The translations under genes were made by a program, and so were the position numbers. DNA of 5,420 nucleotides from Chromatiaceae bacterium (GTDB lineage: Bacteria; Pseudomonadota; Gammaproteobacteria; Chromatiales; Chromatiaceae), in the NCBI GenBank assembly GCA_016880695.1, contig JAEHCY010000109.1, positions 1 through 5,420 of the forward strand, given 5' to 3'. Below the pieces are notes generated by a model, which was given only the letters and a program-made list of their open reading frames with translations, searched no databases and had not been told where the DNA came from. This document shows, in pieces, positions 1-5,420 of the stretch. The first letter of the stretch is position 1. Every line of letters starts with the position of its first letter.

Positions 1-339
1 CTGGTGGGCGAGCACGACTTCTCCTCCTACCGGGCGCTTGGGTGCCAGGCCAAGAGCCCGATCCGACGGGTGCATTACCTCGAGGTGGAACGTGAGGGGG
101 ATCGCATCAGCCTGCGCATCGGGGCGAACGGGTTTCTGCATCACATGGTGCGCAACATCGCCGGGGTACTGATCGCCATTGGCCAGGGGGACCGGCCGAC
201 GGGTTGGACCCGGGAGCTGATCGAGCTGCGGGACCGCACCCGCGGCGGGGTCACCGCCCCGCCACAGGGTCTCTACCTGGCGCAAGTGGATTACCCGGAG
301 CGATTTGCCCTGCCGCACCCCCGCCGGCCTTTGTTCTGA
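1..339 (+). CDS. truA: tRNA pseudouridine(38-40) synthase TruA, C-terminal part (5' end outside window)
   Basis: TruA isomerises uridines 38, 39 and 40 in the anticodon arm of many tRNAs to pseudouridine and acts in the cytoplasm as a homodimer. Only the last 112 residues are present, of a family length near 265-270. Visible family landmarks are the EHDFSSYRA segment (residues 4-12 of the fragment), the [11 protein letters not shown] helix (45-55), and the closing [13 protein letters not shown] block (90-102) before a TGA at 337-339. The catalytic aspartate lies in the N-terminal half and is therefore not in view. The frame is open through the first base, so the window cuts the gene. In related proteobacteria truA heads the trpF-accD-folC neighbourhood, which matches what follows here. 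Identification is secure; completeness cannot be judged. Confidence 0.95.
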   Translation: MVGEHDFSSYRALGCQAKSPIRRVHYLEVEREGDRISLRIGANGFLHHMVRNIAGVLIAIGQGDRPTGWTRELIELRDRTRGGVTAPPQGLYLAQVDYPERFALPHPRRPLF

Positions 340-367
340 GCGGTGCCATCGGTTATTTTCGTTCCCC
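340..367 (+). promoter_or_regulatory. truA-trpF spacer: AT-rich, no Shine-Dalgarno, weak promoter-like match
   Basis: This 28-base gap contains an AT-rich patch (TTATTTT at 353-359), conspicuous in a GC-rich region, and no purine-rich ribosome-binding site before the trpF ATG. TATTTT at 354-359 matches 4 of 6 bases of a sigma70 -10 box. TTGTTC at 331-336, inside the end of truA, lies 17 bases upstream and matches 3 of 6 bases of a -35 box. If used, transcription would begin about at the trpF start codon. The match is weak and could be chance. Confidence 0.2.
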
Positions 368-994
368 ATGCGAACGCGGGTTAAGATATGTGGGCTGACC
401 CGGGCGGAGGATGCCCGGGAGGCGGCGCGTCTGGGCGCCGATGCGATCGGCCTGGTGTTCTACCCCAAGAGCCCGCGGGCGGTGAACGCCGAGCAGGCAC
501 TGCGGGTGCTCCAGGGTTTGCCGCCGTTCGTCAGCGTGGTGGGATTGTTCGTGGACCCCACCGAAACGGATGTGCGCCAAGTGCTCGAGCGTGTGCCCCT
601 GGATCTGTTGCAGTTTCACGGAGAGGAGCCGGCAGCGCTCTGCGAAGGGTTCGGGAGGCCCTGGATCAAGGCCATCCGCATGCGCGAGGGTATTGATCTA
701 CGAGCAGCCAGACAACGCTATGGGGCTGCCACGGGTCTTCTGCTCGACAGCTACCAACCGGGGGTGCCAGGTGGCACCGGCGTGGGCTTCGACTGGGACC
801 GCATACCGCGTGAGCTGGCCAGCGAGATCGTACTCGCAGGCGGGCTCACGCCAGCGAACGTGGCCTCGGCGGTGCGCAGCCTGCGGCCCTACGCCGTGGA
901 TGTCAGCGGCGGAGTGGAGTCGGCCAAGGGCATCAAGGACCCCGCAAAGATGGCAGCCTTCATGCGCGAGGTAAGGCATGGCGATACCCGTTGA
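368..994 (+). CDS. trpF: Phosphoribosylanthranilate isomerase TrpF
   Basis: TrpF converts N-(5-phosphoribosyl)anthranilate to CdRP, the third pathway-specific step of tryptophan synthesis; it is a cytoplasmic single-domain TIM barrel. The 208-residue product has the family length. Landmarks: KICGLT at 6-11 with the catalytic cysteine C8, LQFHGEE at 81-87, LLLDSYQ at 124-130 with the general-acid aspartate D127, GGTG at 135-138, the phosphate-binding [10 protein letters not shown] at 156-165 and VDVSGGVES at 177-185. I chose the ATG at 368 because it puts the KICG strand at the expected N-terminal distance. A TTG at 305 in the same frame would add 21 residues that overlap truA and resemble nothing in the family. 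No Shine-Dalgarno precedes the ATG, unlike the next three genes. Its end overlaps trpB by 17 bases. Confidence 0.97.
   Translation: MRTRVKICGLTRAEDAREAARLGADAIGLVFYPKSPRAVNAEQALRVLQGLPPFVSVVGLFVDPTETDVRQVLERVPLDLLQFHGEEPAALCEGFGRPWIKAIRMREGIDLRAARQRYGAATGLLLDSYQPGVPGGTGVGFDWDRIPRELASEIVLAGGLTPANVASAVRSLRPYAVDVSGGVESAKGIKDPAKMAAFMREVRHGDTR
968..971 (+). promoter_or_regulatory. Ribosome-binding site of trpB (GAGG)
   Basis: GAGG followed by TAAGGC places six bases between the core and the trpB ATG at 978. It lies inside the last codons of trpF, so trpB translation starts within trpF coding sequence, and the two are probably translationally coupled. It fixes 978 as the trpB start. Confidence 0.7.
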
Positions 995-2192
995 GGACTT
1001 CACCCAGTATCCCGATGCGCGGGGGCATTTCGGCCCCTATGGCGGGATGTTCGTGCCCGAGACGCTGATGCATCCGCTCGCGGAGCTTTGCCGTGCCTAC
1101 CAACGCTATCGTCAGGACCCCGAGTTTCTGGCCGAATTGGCCACCGACCTGCGCGATTACGTGGGGCGGCCCTCGCCGGTGTATCACGCCGAGCGGTGGA
1201 GCCGGGACCTTGGTGGGGCGCAGATCCTGCTCAAGCGGGAGGATCTCAACCACACCGGCGCCCATAAGGTTAACAACACCGTCGGCCAGGCCCTGCTCGC
1301 CAGGCGGATGGGAAAGACCCGCATCATCGCCGAGACCGGGGCGGGACAGCACGGGGTGGCCACCGCGACGGTGGCGGCACGGCTCGGACTGGAATGCGTG
1401 GTGTACATGGGGGAGGTGGATGTCGCCCGGCAGGAGGCGAACGTCTATCGCATGCGCCTGCTCGGTGCCGAGGTGGTGGCGGTGCGTTCGGGCTCGCGCA
1501 CCCTCAAGGACGCCCTCAACGAGGCGATGCGCGACTGGGTTACCAACGTCGACGACACCTTTTACATCATCGGTACGGTGGCGGGTCCCCACCCTTATCC
1601 GGCCATGGTGCGGGATTTCCAGACCGTCATCGGCCGCGAGGCCCGTGAGCAGATGCTGGAGCGCACCGGTAGGCTTCCCGATGCCCTGGTGGCCTGTGTG
1701 GGCGGTGGTTCGAACGCCATCGGTCTGTTCCACCCCTTCCTCAACGACCCCGAGGTGGCCATCTACGGCGTGGAGGCGGCCGGGGAGGGACTTGCCAGCG
1801 GGCACCATGCCGCGCCTCTGTGCGCGGGTCGACCCGGGGTGCTGCATGGCAACCGCACCTACCTGATGGAAGACCGCGACGGGCAGATCATCGAGACCCA
1901 TTCCATCTCGGCTGGGCTCGATTACCCCGGGGTTGGCCCCGAGCACGCCTGGCTCAAGGACACCGGAAGGGTGCGTTACGAGGCGGTGACCGATGAGGAG
2001 GCCCTGGCGGGCTTTCATGCGCTCACACGCACCGAGGGCATTATCCCGGCGCTGGAGTCGAGCCATGCGCTCGCCTATGCCGCAAAGCTGGCGCCTTCCA
2101 TGAGCAAAGACCAGAACATCCTCATCAACCTCTCCGGGCGAGGCGACAAGGACATGCACACCGTCGCCGCGCGGGAGGGCATCCGACTATGA
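978..2192 (+). CDS. trpB: Tryptophan synthase beta chain TrpB
   Basis: TrpB is the PLP enzyme that condenses indole, channelled from TrpA, with L-serine to give L-tryptophan, in a cytoplasmic alpha2-beta2 complex. The 404 residues match the standard TrpB1 length. The PLP Schiff-base lysine is K97 in [10 protein letters not shown] (91-100). The catalytic glutamate is E119, just before GAGQHG (121-126), and the cofactor phosphate loop is GGGSNA at 242-247. The aspartate of the mobile COMM region that contacts serine is D315 in [11 protein letters not shown] (313-323). E360 in ALESSHA and S386 in NLSGRGDKD contact the PLP ring. These correspond to K87, E109, D305, E350 and S377 of the Salmonella enzyme with a shift of about ten. 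All are intact, so an active enzyme is expected. The gene overlaps trpF by 17 bases and trpA by four (ATGA). Confidence 0.98.
   Translation: MAIPVEDFTQYPDARGHFGPYGGMFVPETLMHPLAELCRAYQRYRQDPEFLAELATDLRDYVGRPSPVYHAERWSRDLGGAQILLKREDLNHTGAHKVNNTVGQALLARRMGKTRIIAETGAGQHGVATATVAARLGLECVVYMGEVDVARQEANVYRMRLLGAEVVAVRSGSRTLKDALNEAMRDWVTNVDDTFYIIGTVAGPHPYPAMVRDFQTVIGREAREQMLERTGRLPDALVACVGGGSNAIGLFHPFLNDPEVAIYGVEAAGEGLASGHHAAPLCAGRPGVLHGNRTYLMEDRDGQIIETHSISAGLDYPGVGPEHAWLKDTGRVRYEAVTDEEALAGFHALTRTEGIIPALESSHALAYAAKLAPSMSKDQNILINLSGRGDKDMHTVAAREGIRL
2174..2178 (+). promoter_or_regulatory. Ribosome-binding site of trpA (GGAGG)
   Basis: GGAGG inside the last codons of trpB lies ten bases before the trpA ATG at 2189, at the long end of normal spacing. 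Together with the ATGA overlap it points to coupled translation of the two subunits, which fits their 1:1 complex. Confidence 0.6.
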
Positions 2193-3037
2193 GCCGTATC
2201 GCTGAGCGTTTCTCGCATCTGAGGCTGCGCGGACGCACGGCCCTAGTCCCGTTCGTAACCGCGGGTGATCCGCACCCGGATGTCACCCTCCCTCTGATGC
2301 ATGCCATGGTGGCCGCGGGGGCCGATCTGATCGAGCTCGGTGTGCCCTTCTCCGATCCCATTGCCGACGGCCCGGTGATCCAGCGGGCGACGGAGCGGGC
2401 GCTCGCACATAAGGTGAGCCTGCGCCGGGTGCTCGGGATGGTGGGAGAGTTCCGTCGCAGGGACGCCGATACCCCGGTCATCCTCATGGGCTACCTCAAT
2501 CCGGTCGAGGTGATGGGTTACCGGGAGTTTGCCGAGGCGGCCAGAGAGGCGGGGGTCGATGGTGTGCTCATCGTGGACGTGCCGCCTGAGGAGGGAGAGG
2601 CGCTGGTCGGTGCCTTGCGGGGGGCGGGCATCGATCTCATCTTCCTCTTGGCGCCAACCTCCACCGAGGAGCGCATCGGTAAGATCGCCGAGTTGGCGAG
2701 CGGATTCGTCTACTATGTATCGGTAAAGGGTGTGACCGGGGCCGGGCATCTGGACGCCGAATCGGTGGCGACCAAGCTCGCCGAGATCCGCCGGCTAGTG
2801 GACCTGCCCGTGGGGGTCGGGTTTGGGATCAAGGATGCGGACTCTGCCGGTCGGGTGGCCGCGGTGGCCGATGCGGTGATCGTGGGAAGCGCAATCGTCA
2901 GCCGCATCGAGGCACTGCAGGGGGACCCGGCACGGATCCCGGAGGCCATCGGCGCTTTCCTCCGGGAGTTGCGTGTTAGCATAGATCATGCTAGGGCCCC
3001 GCTCACCGAGGGCGGTGTCGAGGGAGGGGTGGTATGA
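2189..3037 (+). CDS. trpA: Tryptophan synthase alpha chain TrpA
   Basis: TrpA cleaves indole-3-glycerol phosphate to indole and glyceraldehyde 3-phosphate and passes indole through the tunnel to TrpB. It is a TIM barrel of 282 residues, slightly longer than the usual 265-270. The catalytic pair is E49 in [11 protein letters not shown] (47-57) and D60 in the ADGP that follows. The mobile loop 6 motif is GVTGAG at 181-186 with T183, and substrate phosphate is held by VGVGFGI (208-214) and VGSAIV (232-237). The extra length is a C-terminal tail after about residue 268 ([13 protein letters not shown]), rich in glycine and acidic residues and probably flexible. Its codons supply the accD ribosome-binding site. 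Codons around 2977-2996 include ATA and AGG, which are unusual for this GC-rich gene, and they fall on a palindrome. The gene overlaps trpB and accD by four bases each. Confidence 0.97.
   Translation: MSRIAERFSHLRLRGRTALVPFVTAGDPHPDVTLPLMHAMVAAGADLIELGVPFSDPIADGPVIQRATERALAHKVSLRRVLGMVGEFRRRDADTPVILMGYLNPVEVMGYREFAEAAREAGVDGVLIVDVPPEEGEALVGALRGAGIDLIFLLAPTSTEERIGKIAELASGFVYYVSVKGVTGAGHLDAESVATKLAEIRRLVDLPVGVGFGIKDADSAGRVAAVADAVIVGSAIVSRIEALQGDPARIPEAIGAFLRELRVSIDHARAPLTEGGVEGGVV
2977..2993. promoter_or_regulatory. Palindrome at the end of trpA, upstream of accD (operator-like)
   Basis: TAGCAT (2977-2982) and ATGCTA (2988-2993) form a perfect six-base inverted repeat with a five-base AGATC spacer, ending 40 bases before the accD ATG. 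It sits in the poorly conserved TrpA tail and is AT-rich in GC-rich surroundings. It could be a DNA-binding site or a small RNA hairpin. The assignment rests only on symmetry and composition. Confidence 0.3.
3023..3027 (+). promoter_or_regulatory. Ribosome-binding site of accD (GGAGG)
   Basis: GGAGG within a purine run (AGGGAGGGG, 3021-3029) stands six bases before the accD ATG at 3034. This is the best Shine-Dalgarno in the window and confirms the start. It is encoded by the last codons of trpA, so accD translation is probably coupled to that of trpA. Confidence 0.75.
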
Positions 3038-3894
3038 ACTGGTTCGAGCGACTGATTCCTAGCCGTATCCGCACGGATGCCAGCAACAAACGTGCGGTGC
3101 CGGAGGGGTTGTGGGCAAAATGCCCTGGGTGCAACGCCGTTCTCTATCGGGCCGAGCTCGAGCGCAACCTCGATGTCTGCCCGAAGTGTAACCATCATCA
3201 CCGCATCGGATCGCGGCGCCGGCTCGATACCTTTCTCGATCCGGAGCCCCGGGAAGAGATTGGCGCCAGCCTCGAGTCCATCGATCCCCTAAAGTTTAAG
3301 GATCTCAAGCGCTACCGCGACCGCATCCTCCAGGCGCAGAAAGATACCGGGGAAAAAGAGGCCATGATCGTCGTAGCCGGTCGGCTGAAGGGTCTCAGCC
3401 TGGTGGTTGCGCTGTTTGAGTTTGACTTTCTCGGTGGCTCCATGGGATCCGTGGTGGGTGAGCGGTTCGTGCGTGGGGTGGATGCGGCCATCGAGCGGGG
3501 CTGGCCTCTTGTCTGCTTCTCCGCGAGCGGGGGGGCGCGCATGCAGGAGTCATTGTTCTCGCTGATGCAGATGGCGAAGACCAGTGCGGCGCTGGGCAAG
3601 ATGCGGGCGAGGGGTTTACCGTTTGTCTCGGTCATGACCGATCCGACCATGGGTGGGGTTTCCGCAAGCCTGGCGATGCTGGGCGATATCAACATCGCCG
3701 AACCCAATGCACTGATCGGTTTCGCCGGGCCGCGGGTCATCGAGCAGACGGTCCGGGAGAAGCTTCCCGAGGGGTTTCAGCGCAGTGAGTTTCTCCTCGA
3801 CCATGGTGCCCTGGACATGATCGTCGATCGGCGAGACCTGCGGGACCGCATCGCCGGACTCCTGTCCATGCTTATGCATTTGCCCCGGGCTTGA
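3034..3894 (+). CDS. accD: Acetyl-CoA carboxylase carboxyltransferase subunit beta AccD
   Basis: AccD pairs with AccA (not in this window) to form the carboxyltransferase that moves the carboxyl group from carboxybiotin on AccB to acetyl-CoA, giving malonyl-CoA for fatty acid synthesis. At 286 residues it is a normal, compact family member; the E. coli protein is 304. The N-terminal four-cysteine zinc ribbon is C30-x2-C33 and C49-x2-C52. The crotonase-like fold follows, with [11 protein letters not shown] at 162-172 (GG forms the oxyanion region), [11 protein letters not shown] at 202-212, and [11 protein letters not shown] at 229-239. In E. coli the zinc ribbon is also reported to bind acc mRNA and DNA; whether it does here is unknown. 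It starts inside trpA (ATGA) behind a strong Shine-Dalgarno, and 96 bases separate it from folC. All key residues are intact. Confidence 0.97.
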   Translation: MNWFERLIPSRIRTDASNKRAVPEGLWAKCPGCNAVLYRAELERNLDVCPKCNHHHRIGSRRRLDTFLDPEPREEIGASLESIDPLKFKDLKRYRDRILQAQKDTGEKEAMIVVAGRLKGLSLVVALFEFDFLGGSMGSVVGERFVRGVDAAIERGWPLVCFSASGGARMQESLFSLMQMAKTSAALGKMRARGLPFVSVMTDPTMGGVSASLAMLGDINIAEPNALIGFAGPRVIEQTVREKLPEGFQRSEFLLDHGALDMIVDRRDLRDRIAGLLSMLMHLPRA

Positions 3895-3895
3895 G

Positions 3896-3938
3896 GGTGG
3901 CTGCCTCAGTCCCTTCTGGCTGAGGGTATCCCGCCACC
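3896..3938 (+). other. Nested inverted repeat between accD and folC
   Basis: An outer stem GGTGGC/GCCACC (3896-3901 with 3933-3938) encloses an inner hairpin. The inner stem pairs CCTCAG (3904-3909) with CTGAGG (3920-3925) and extends by a T-G and a C-G pair to a six-base loop (3912-3917). It begins two bases after the accD stop. No T-run follows, so it is not a typical intrinsic terminator. It may protect the accD mRNA end, slow transcription or mark a processing site. The rest of the spacer, to 3990, shows a tandem GCCATC (3965-3976) and no clear promoter or ribosome-binding site. Confidence 0.4.
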
Positions 3939-3990
3939 ATCACCCGAAGGGCCTTCCTCGATTGGCCATCGCCATCCGGCTGTCGCCCCC

Positions 3991-5259
3991 ATGAACCCCC
4001 CGTTTTCCAGCCTTGCCGCCTGGCTGGACTGGCAGGAGCGATTGCATCCGGTGCCGATGGCGCTGGGGCTCGACCGGGTCGGCGAGGTCTGGCGGCGGCT
4101 CTGGCCCGCGGGCCTCGGCGCGCCAGTCATTAGCGTAGGCGGTACCAACGGTAAAGGCTCCTCTGTGGCCATGCTCGAGGCTATCCTGGGCGCCGCTGGC
4201 TATCGCGTGGGCTGCTACAGCTCCCCGCATCTGCTGCGTTATAGCGAGCGCGTGCGACTCCAGGGCCGGGAGGCGGAGGATGAGGCCCTGTGCGCCGCTT
4301 TCGAGCGGGTCGAGGGTGCGCGCGCGGGCATCTCCCTCACCTATTTCGAGTTCGGAACCCTCGCCGCCCTGGACCTTTTCGCCCGCGATTCGCTCGATGT
4401 TGCGGTGCTGGAGGTGGGCCTCGGCGGACGGCTCGATGCGGTGAACATCGTGGACGCGGATGTCGCCATCGTGACGACGATCGCCTTCGATCACACCGAA
4501 TGGCTGGGCGACAGCCTGGATCGGATCGCCGAGGAAAAGGCCGGCATCTTTCGTTTCGGGCATCCGGCGGTCATCGGCTCGGCGCTACCGCGACTCGCCG
4601 CCCGCGCTGAGGAGATTGGCGCGCACGTGCTGCAGCTCGAACGGGACTATGGTTGGCGGGAGGCGCCGCAGGGCTGGACCTGGTGGGGACCCCGGCGCCG
4701 GCGCGAAGCACTGCCCTGGCCGCGGTTGCGCGGCCGCCATCAACTGGACAACGCAGCGGCCGTGCTCATGGCCCTGGACTGCCTCAGCGACCGCTTGCCG
4801 GTGGCCCAGCAGGCGGTCCGCCAGGGGCTCGCGACCGCCAGCCTGCCGGGGCGCTTCCAGGTGCTGCCCGGGGCCCCCACCCTGATCTTCGATGTGGCCC
4901 ACAATCCCCAAGGGGCGCAGAGCCTGGCGGCCAACCTGCGCCAACTCATGGGCGAGGGGCGCCTGCATGGGGTCTGTGGTCTGCTTGCCGACAAGGATGC
5001 CGAGGGCCTGGTCCGACCGCTGACAGAAATGGTCGATGCCTGGTATCTCGCCCGTCCAGACTCCCCGCGGGGGATGTCCGCCGAGCGCTTGGCACAGCGG
5101 TTCCTGGGGGCTGGGGTGGAGCGACCGCTACGGGTTCTGCCATCGGTGGCGGATGCCGTGGATGCCGCCAGGGCACAGGCATCGCCGGAAGACAAGGTGC
5201 TGGTGTTTGGCTCCTTCGTGACCGTGGGCGAGGCCATGCGGCATCTCGGGATGGGCTGA
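3991..5259 (+). CDS. folC: Dihydrofolate synthase / folylpolyglutamate synthase FolC
   Basis: FolC ligates glutamate to dihydropteroate to make dihydrofolate and then extends folates with further glutamates, using ATP, in the cytoplasm. The 422 residues have the usual bacterial length and Mur-ligase-like two-domain plan. The P-loop is GGTNGKGS (50-57), followed by YSSPH (76-80), TYFEFGT (117-123), LEVGLGGRLDAVN (140-152) and FDHTEWLG (166-173). EKAGIFR (182-188) carries K183, equivalent to the carbamylated lysine of the family. GRFQ (287-290) and DVAHNPQGA (301-309) open the C-terminal domain, and FGSFVTVGEA (406-415) closes it. The two activities cannot be told apart from sequence; bifunctionality is inferred from gammaproteobacterial relatives. 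The ATG at 3991 is the first normal start in frame and gives the expected N-terminus, but it has no Shine-Dalgarno and lies in a C-run, so start confidence is lower than gene confidence. Confidence 0.96.
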   Translation: MNPPFSSLAAWLDWQERLHPVPMALGLDRVGEVWRRLWPAGLGAPVISVGGTNGKGSSVAMLEAILGAAGYRVGCYSSPHLLRYSERVRLQGREAEDEALCAAFERVEGARAGISLTYFEFGTLAALDLFARDSLDVAVLEVGLGGRLDAVNIVDADVAIVTTIAFDHTEWLGDSLDRIAEEKAGIFRFGHPAVIGSALPRLAARAEEIGAHVLQLERDYGWREAPQGWTWWGPRRRREALPWPRLRGRHQLDNAAAVLMALDCLSDRLPVAQQAVRQGLATASLPGRFQVLPGAPTLIFDVAHNPQGAQSLAANLRQLMGEGRLHGVCGLLADKDAEGLVRPLTEMVDAWYLARPDSPRGMSAERLAQRFLGAGVERPLRVLPSVADAVDAARAQASPEDKVLVFGSFVTVGEAMRHLGMG

Positions 5260-5289
5260 AGACCCCATGCCGTTACGTTATGAACGGGG

Positions 5290-5315
5290 CCCGACGGGGC
5301 ATTCGCCCCGTTGGG
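5290..5315 (+). terminator. Strong GC-rich stem-loop 30 bases after folC (possible terminator)
   Basis: An 11-pair stem joins 5290-5300 with 5305-5315 around a four-base ATTC loop. Ten pairs are Watson-Crick and one, 5293-5312, is G-T. The distance from the folC stop suits a terminator. The bases after it (AATGTTTGGATT) hold only a short T-run, so efficient intrinsic termination is uncertain. The left arm ACGGGGC is repeated just upstream (5284-5290), which gives an alternative pairing with 5305-5311. Confidence 0.45.
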
Positions 5316-5356
5316 AATGTTTGGATTCCGCTGGCGGTTCACGACTGTTCAAACGT

Positions 5357-5385
5357 GCGGGACCGAGTTACAAACCCCGTCCCGC
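5357..5385 (+). other. Hairpin near the window edge with a competing stem
   Basis: GCGGGAC (5357-5363) and GTCCCGC (5379-5385) are perfect complements around a 15-base loop. CCGAG (5363-5367) and CTCGG (5385-5389) are also complementary, and the two stems share bases, so only one can fully form. It lies in non-coding sequence upstream of whatever gene follows. Function is unknown. Confidence 0.3.
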
Positions 5386-5420
5386 TCGGAAGGTCGTGCG
5401 GACCCCCTACATCACGTCGC

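Larger units (their letters stand above)
5260..5420. other. Non-coding stretch after folC, up to the window edge
   Basis: These 161 bases hold no convincing gene. Two + frames stay open to the edge, from ATGs at 5267 and 5280, but both have about 61% G or C at third positions by my count, with no contrast between them. Neither product resembles the SPOR, CvpA or PurF proteins often found next. The stretch is rich in inverted repeats. A TACAAA at 5369-5374 resembles a -10 box, but I see no good -35 at proper spacing. Confidence 0.5.

Noticed and set aside
305..367. Upstream TTG start for trpF adding 21 residues
   Set aside because: It would overlap the end of truA and place non-family sequence before the KICGLT strand; the ATG at 368 gives the standard length.
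340..367. Tryptophan leader peptide or attenuator before trpF
   Set aside because: The gap is only 28 bases, with no Trp codon run, no leader frame and no paired hairpins.
960..2159. 399-residue open frame on the - strand opposite trpB
   Set aside because: It mirrors trpB almost exactly, resembles no family, and is explained by the codon bias of a GC-rich gene leaving the antisense frame free of stops.
3940..4563. 207-residue open frame on the - strand over the accD-folC spacer and the start of folC
   Set aside because: It is antisense to a clear folC reading frame with intact motifs, and the product shows no recognisable domain.
5239..5272. Inverted repeat CGGCAT/ATGCCG around the folC stop codon
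   Set aside because: The six-base arms are far apart (22 bases), partly inside conserved folC coding sequence, and are no stronger than expected by chance in GC-rich DNA.
4740..5342. 200-residue open frame on the - strand over the folC end
   Set aside because: It is antisense to conserved folC motifs, low in recognisable features and rich in serine, arginine and proline, as expected for a GC-rich shadow frame.
5346..5374. Promoter from TGTTCA (5346-5351) and TACAAA (5369-5374)
   Set aside because: Spacing is 17 bases, but the -35 match is poor and the -10 match is moderate; not enough to list as a promoter.

Overview
The window is a tightly packed, single-strand (+) housekeeping gene cluster from a GC-rich (about two thirds G+C by eye) proteobacterium. 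The order is truA (3' part only) - trpF - trpB - trpA - accD - folC, followed by about 160 bases with no convincing gene. An accD-folC neighbourhood downstream of truA, with trpF (and in some lineages trpBA) between them, is well known in gamma- and beta-proteobacteria. High-GC gammaproteobacteria of the Chromatiales or Xanthomonadales type are the most natural guess. The genus cannot be fixed from the sequence alone.

Layout: 1-339 encodes the C-terminal 112 residues of tRNA pseudouridine synthase TruA. A 28-base, locally AT-rich gap without a Shine-Dalgarno sequence leads to trpF (368-994). trpF, trpB, trpA and accD then run with overlapping ends: 17 bases for trpF/trpB, and ATGA four-base overlaps for trpB/trpA and trpA/accD. 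Each overlapped start is preceded by a clear Shine-Dalgarno sequence inside the upstream gene. accD is separated from folC (3991-5259) by 96 bases that contain a nested inverted repeat and no visible ribosome-binding site. Downstream of folC, 5260-5420 holds several strong inverted repeats. Its open frames lack the codon bias of the upstream genes. In related genomes a SPOR-domain gene, cvpA and purF often come next, but none is visible here.

Function: TrpF makes CdRP, TrpA cleaves the resulting indole-3-glycerol phosphate to indole, and TrpB joins indole to serine, so the cluster supplies the late steps of tryptophan synthesis. The trpE/G/D/C genes must lie elsewhere. AccD is half of the acetyl-CoA carboxylase transferase (fatty acid synthesis), FolC makes dihydrofolate and folate polyglutamates, and TruA modifies tRNA anticodon arms. 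All catalytic motifs I could check are intact, and I see no mobile element, CRISPR, tRNA or rRNA.

I found no exciting undescribed system. The points worth a second look are regulatory: a palindrome with rare codons at the end of trpA just before accD, a possible near-leaderless promoter at trpF, the accD-folC spacer, and competing hairpins after folC.
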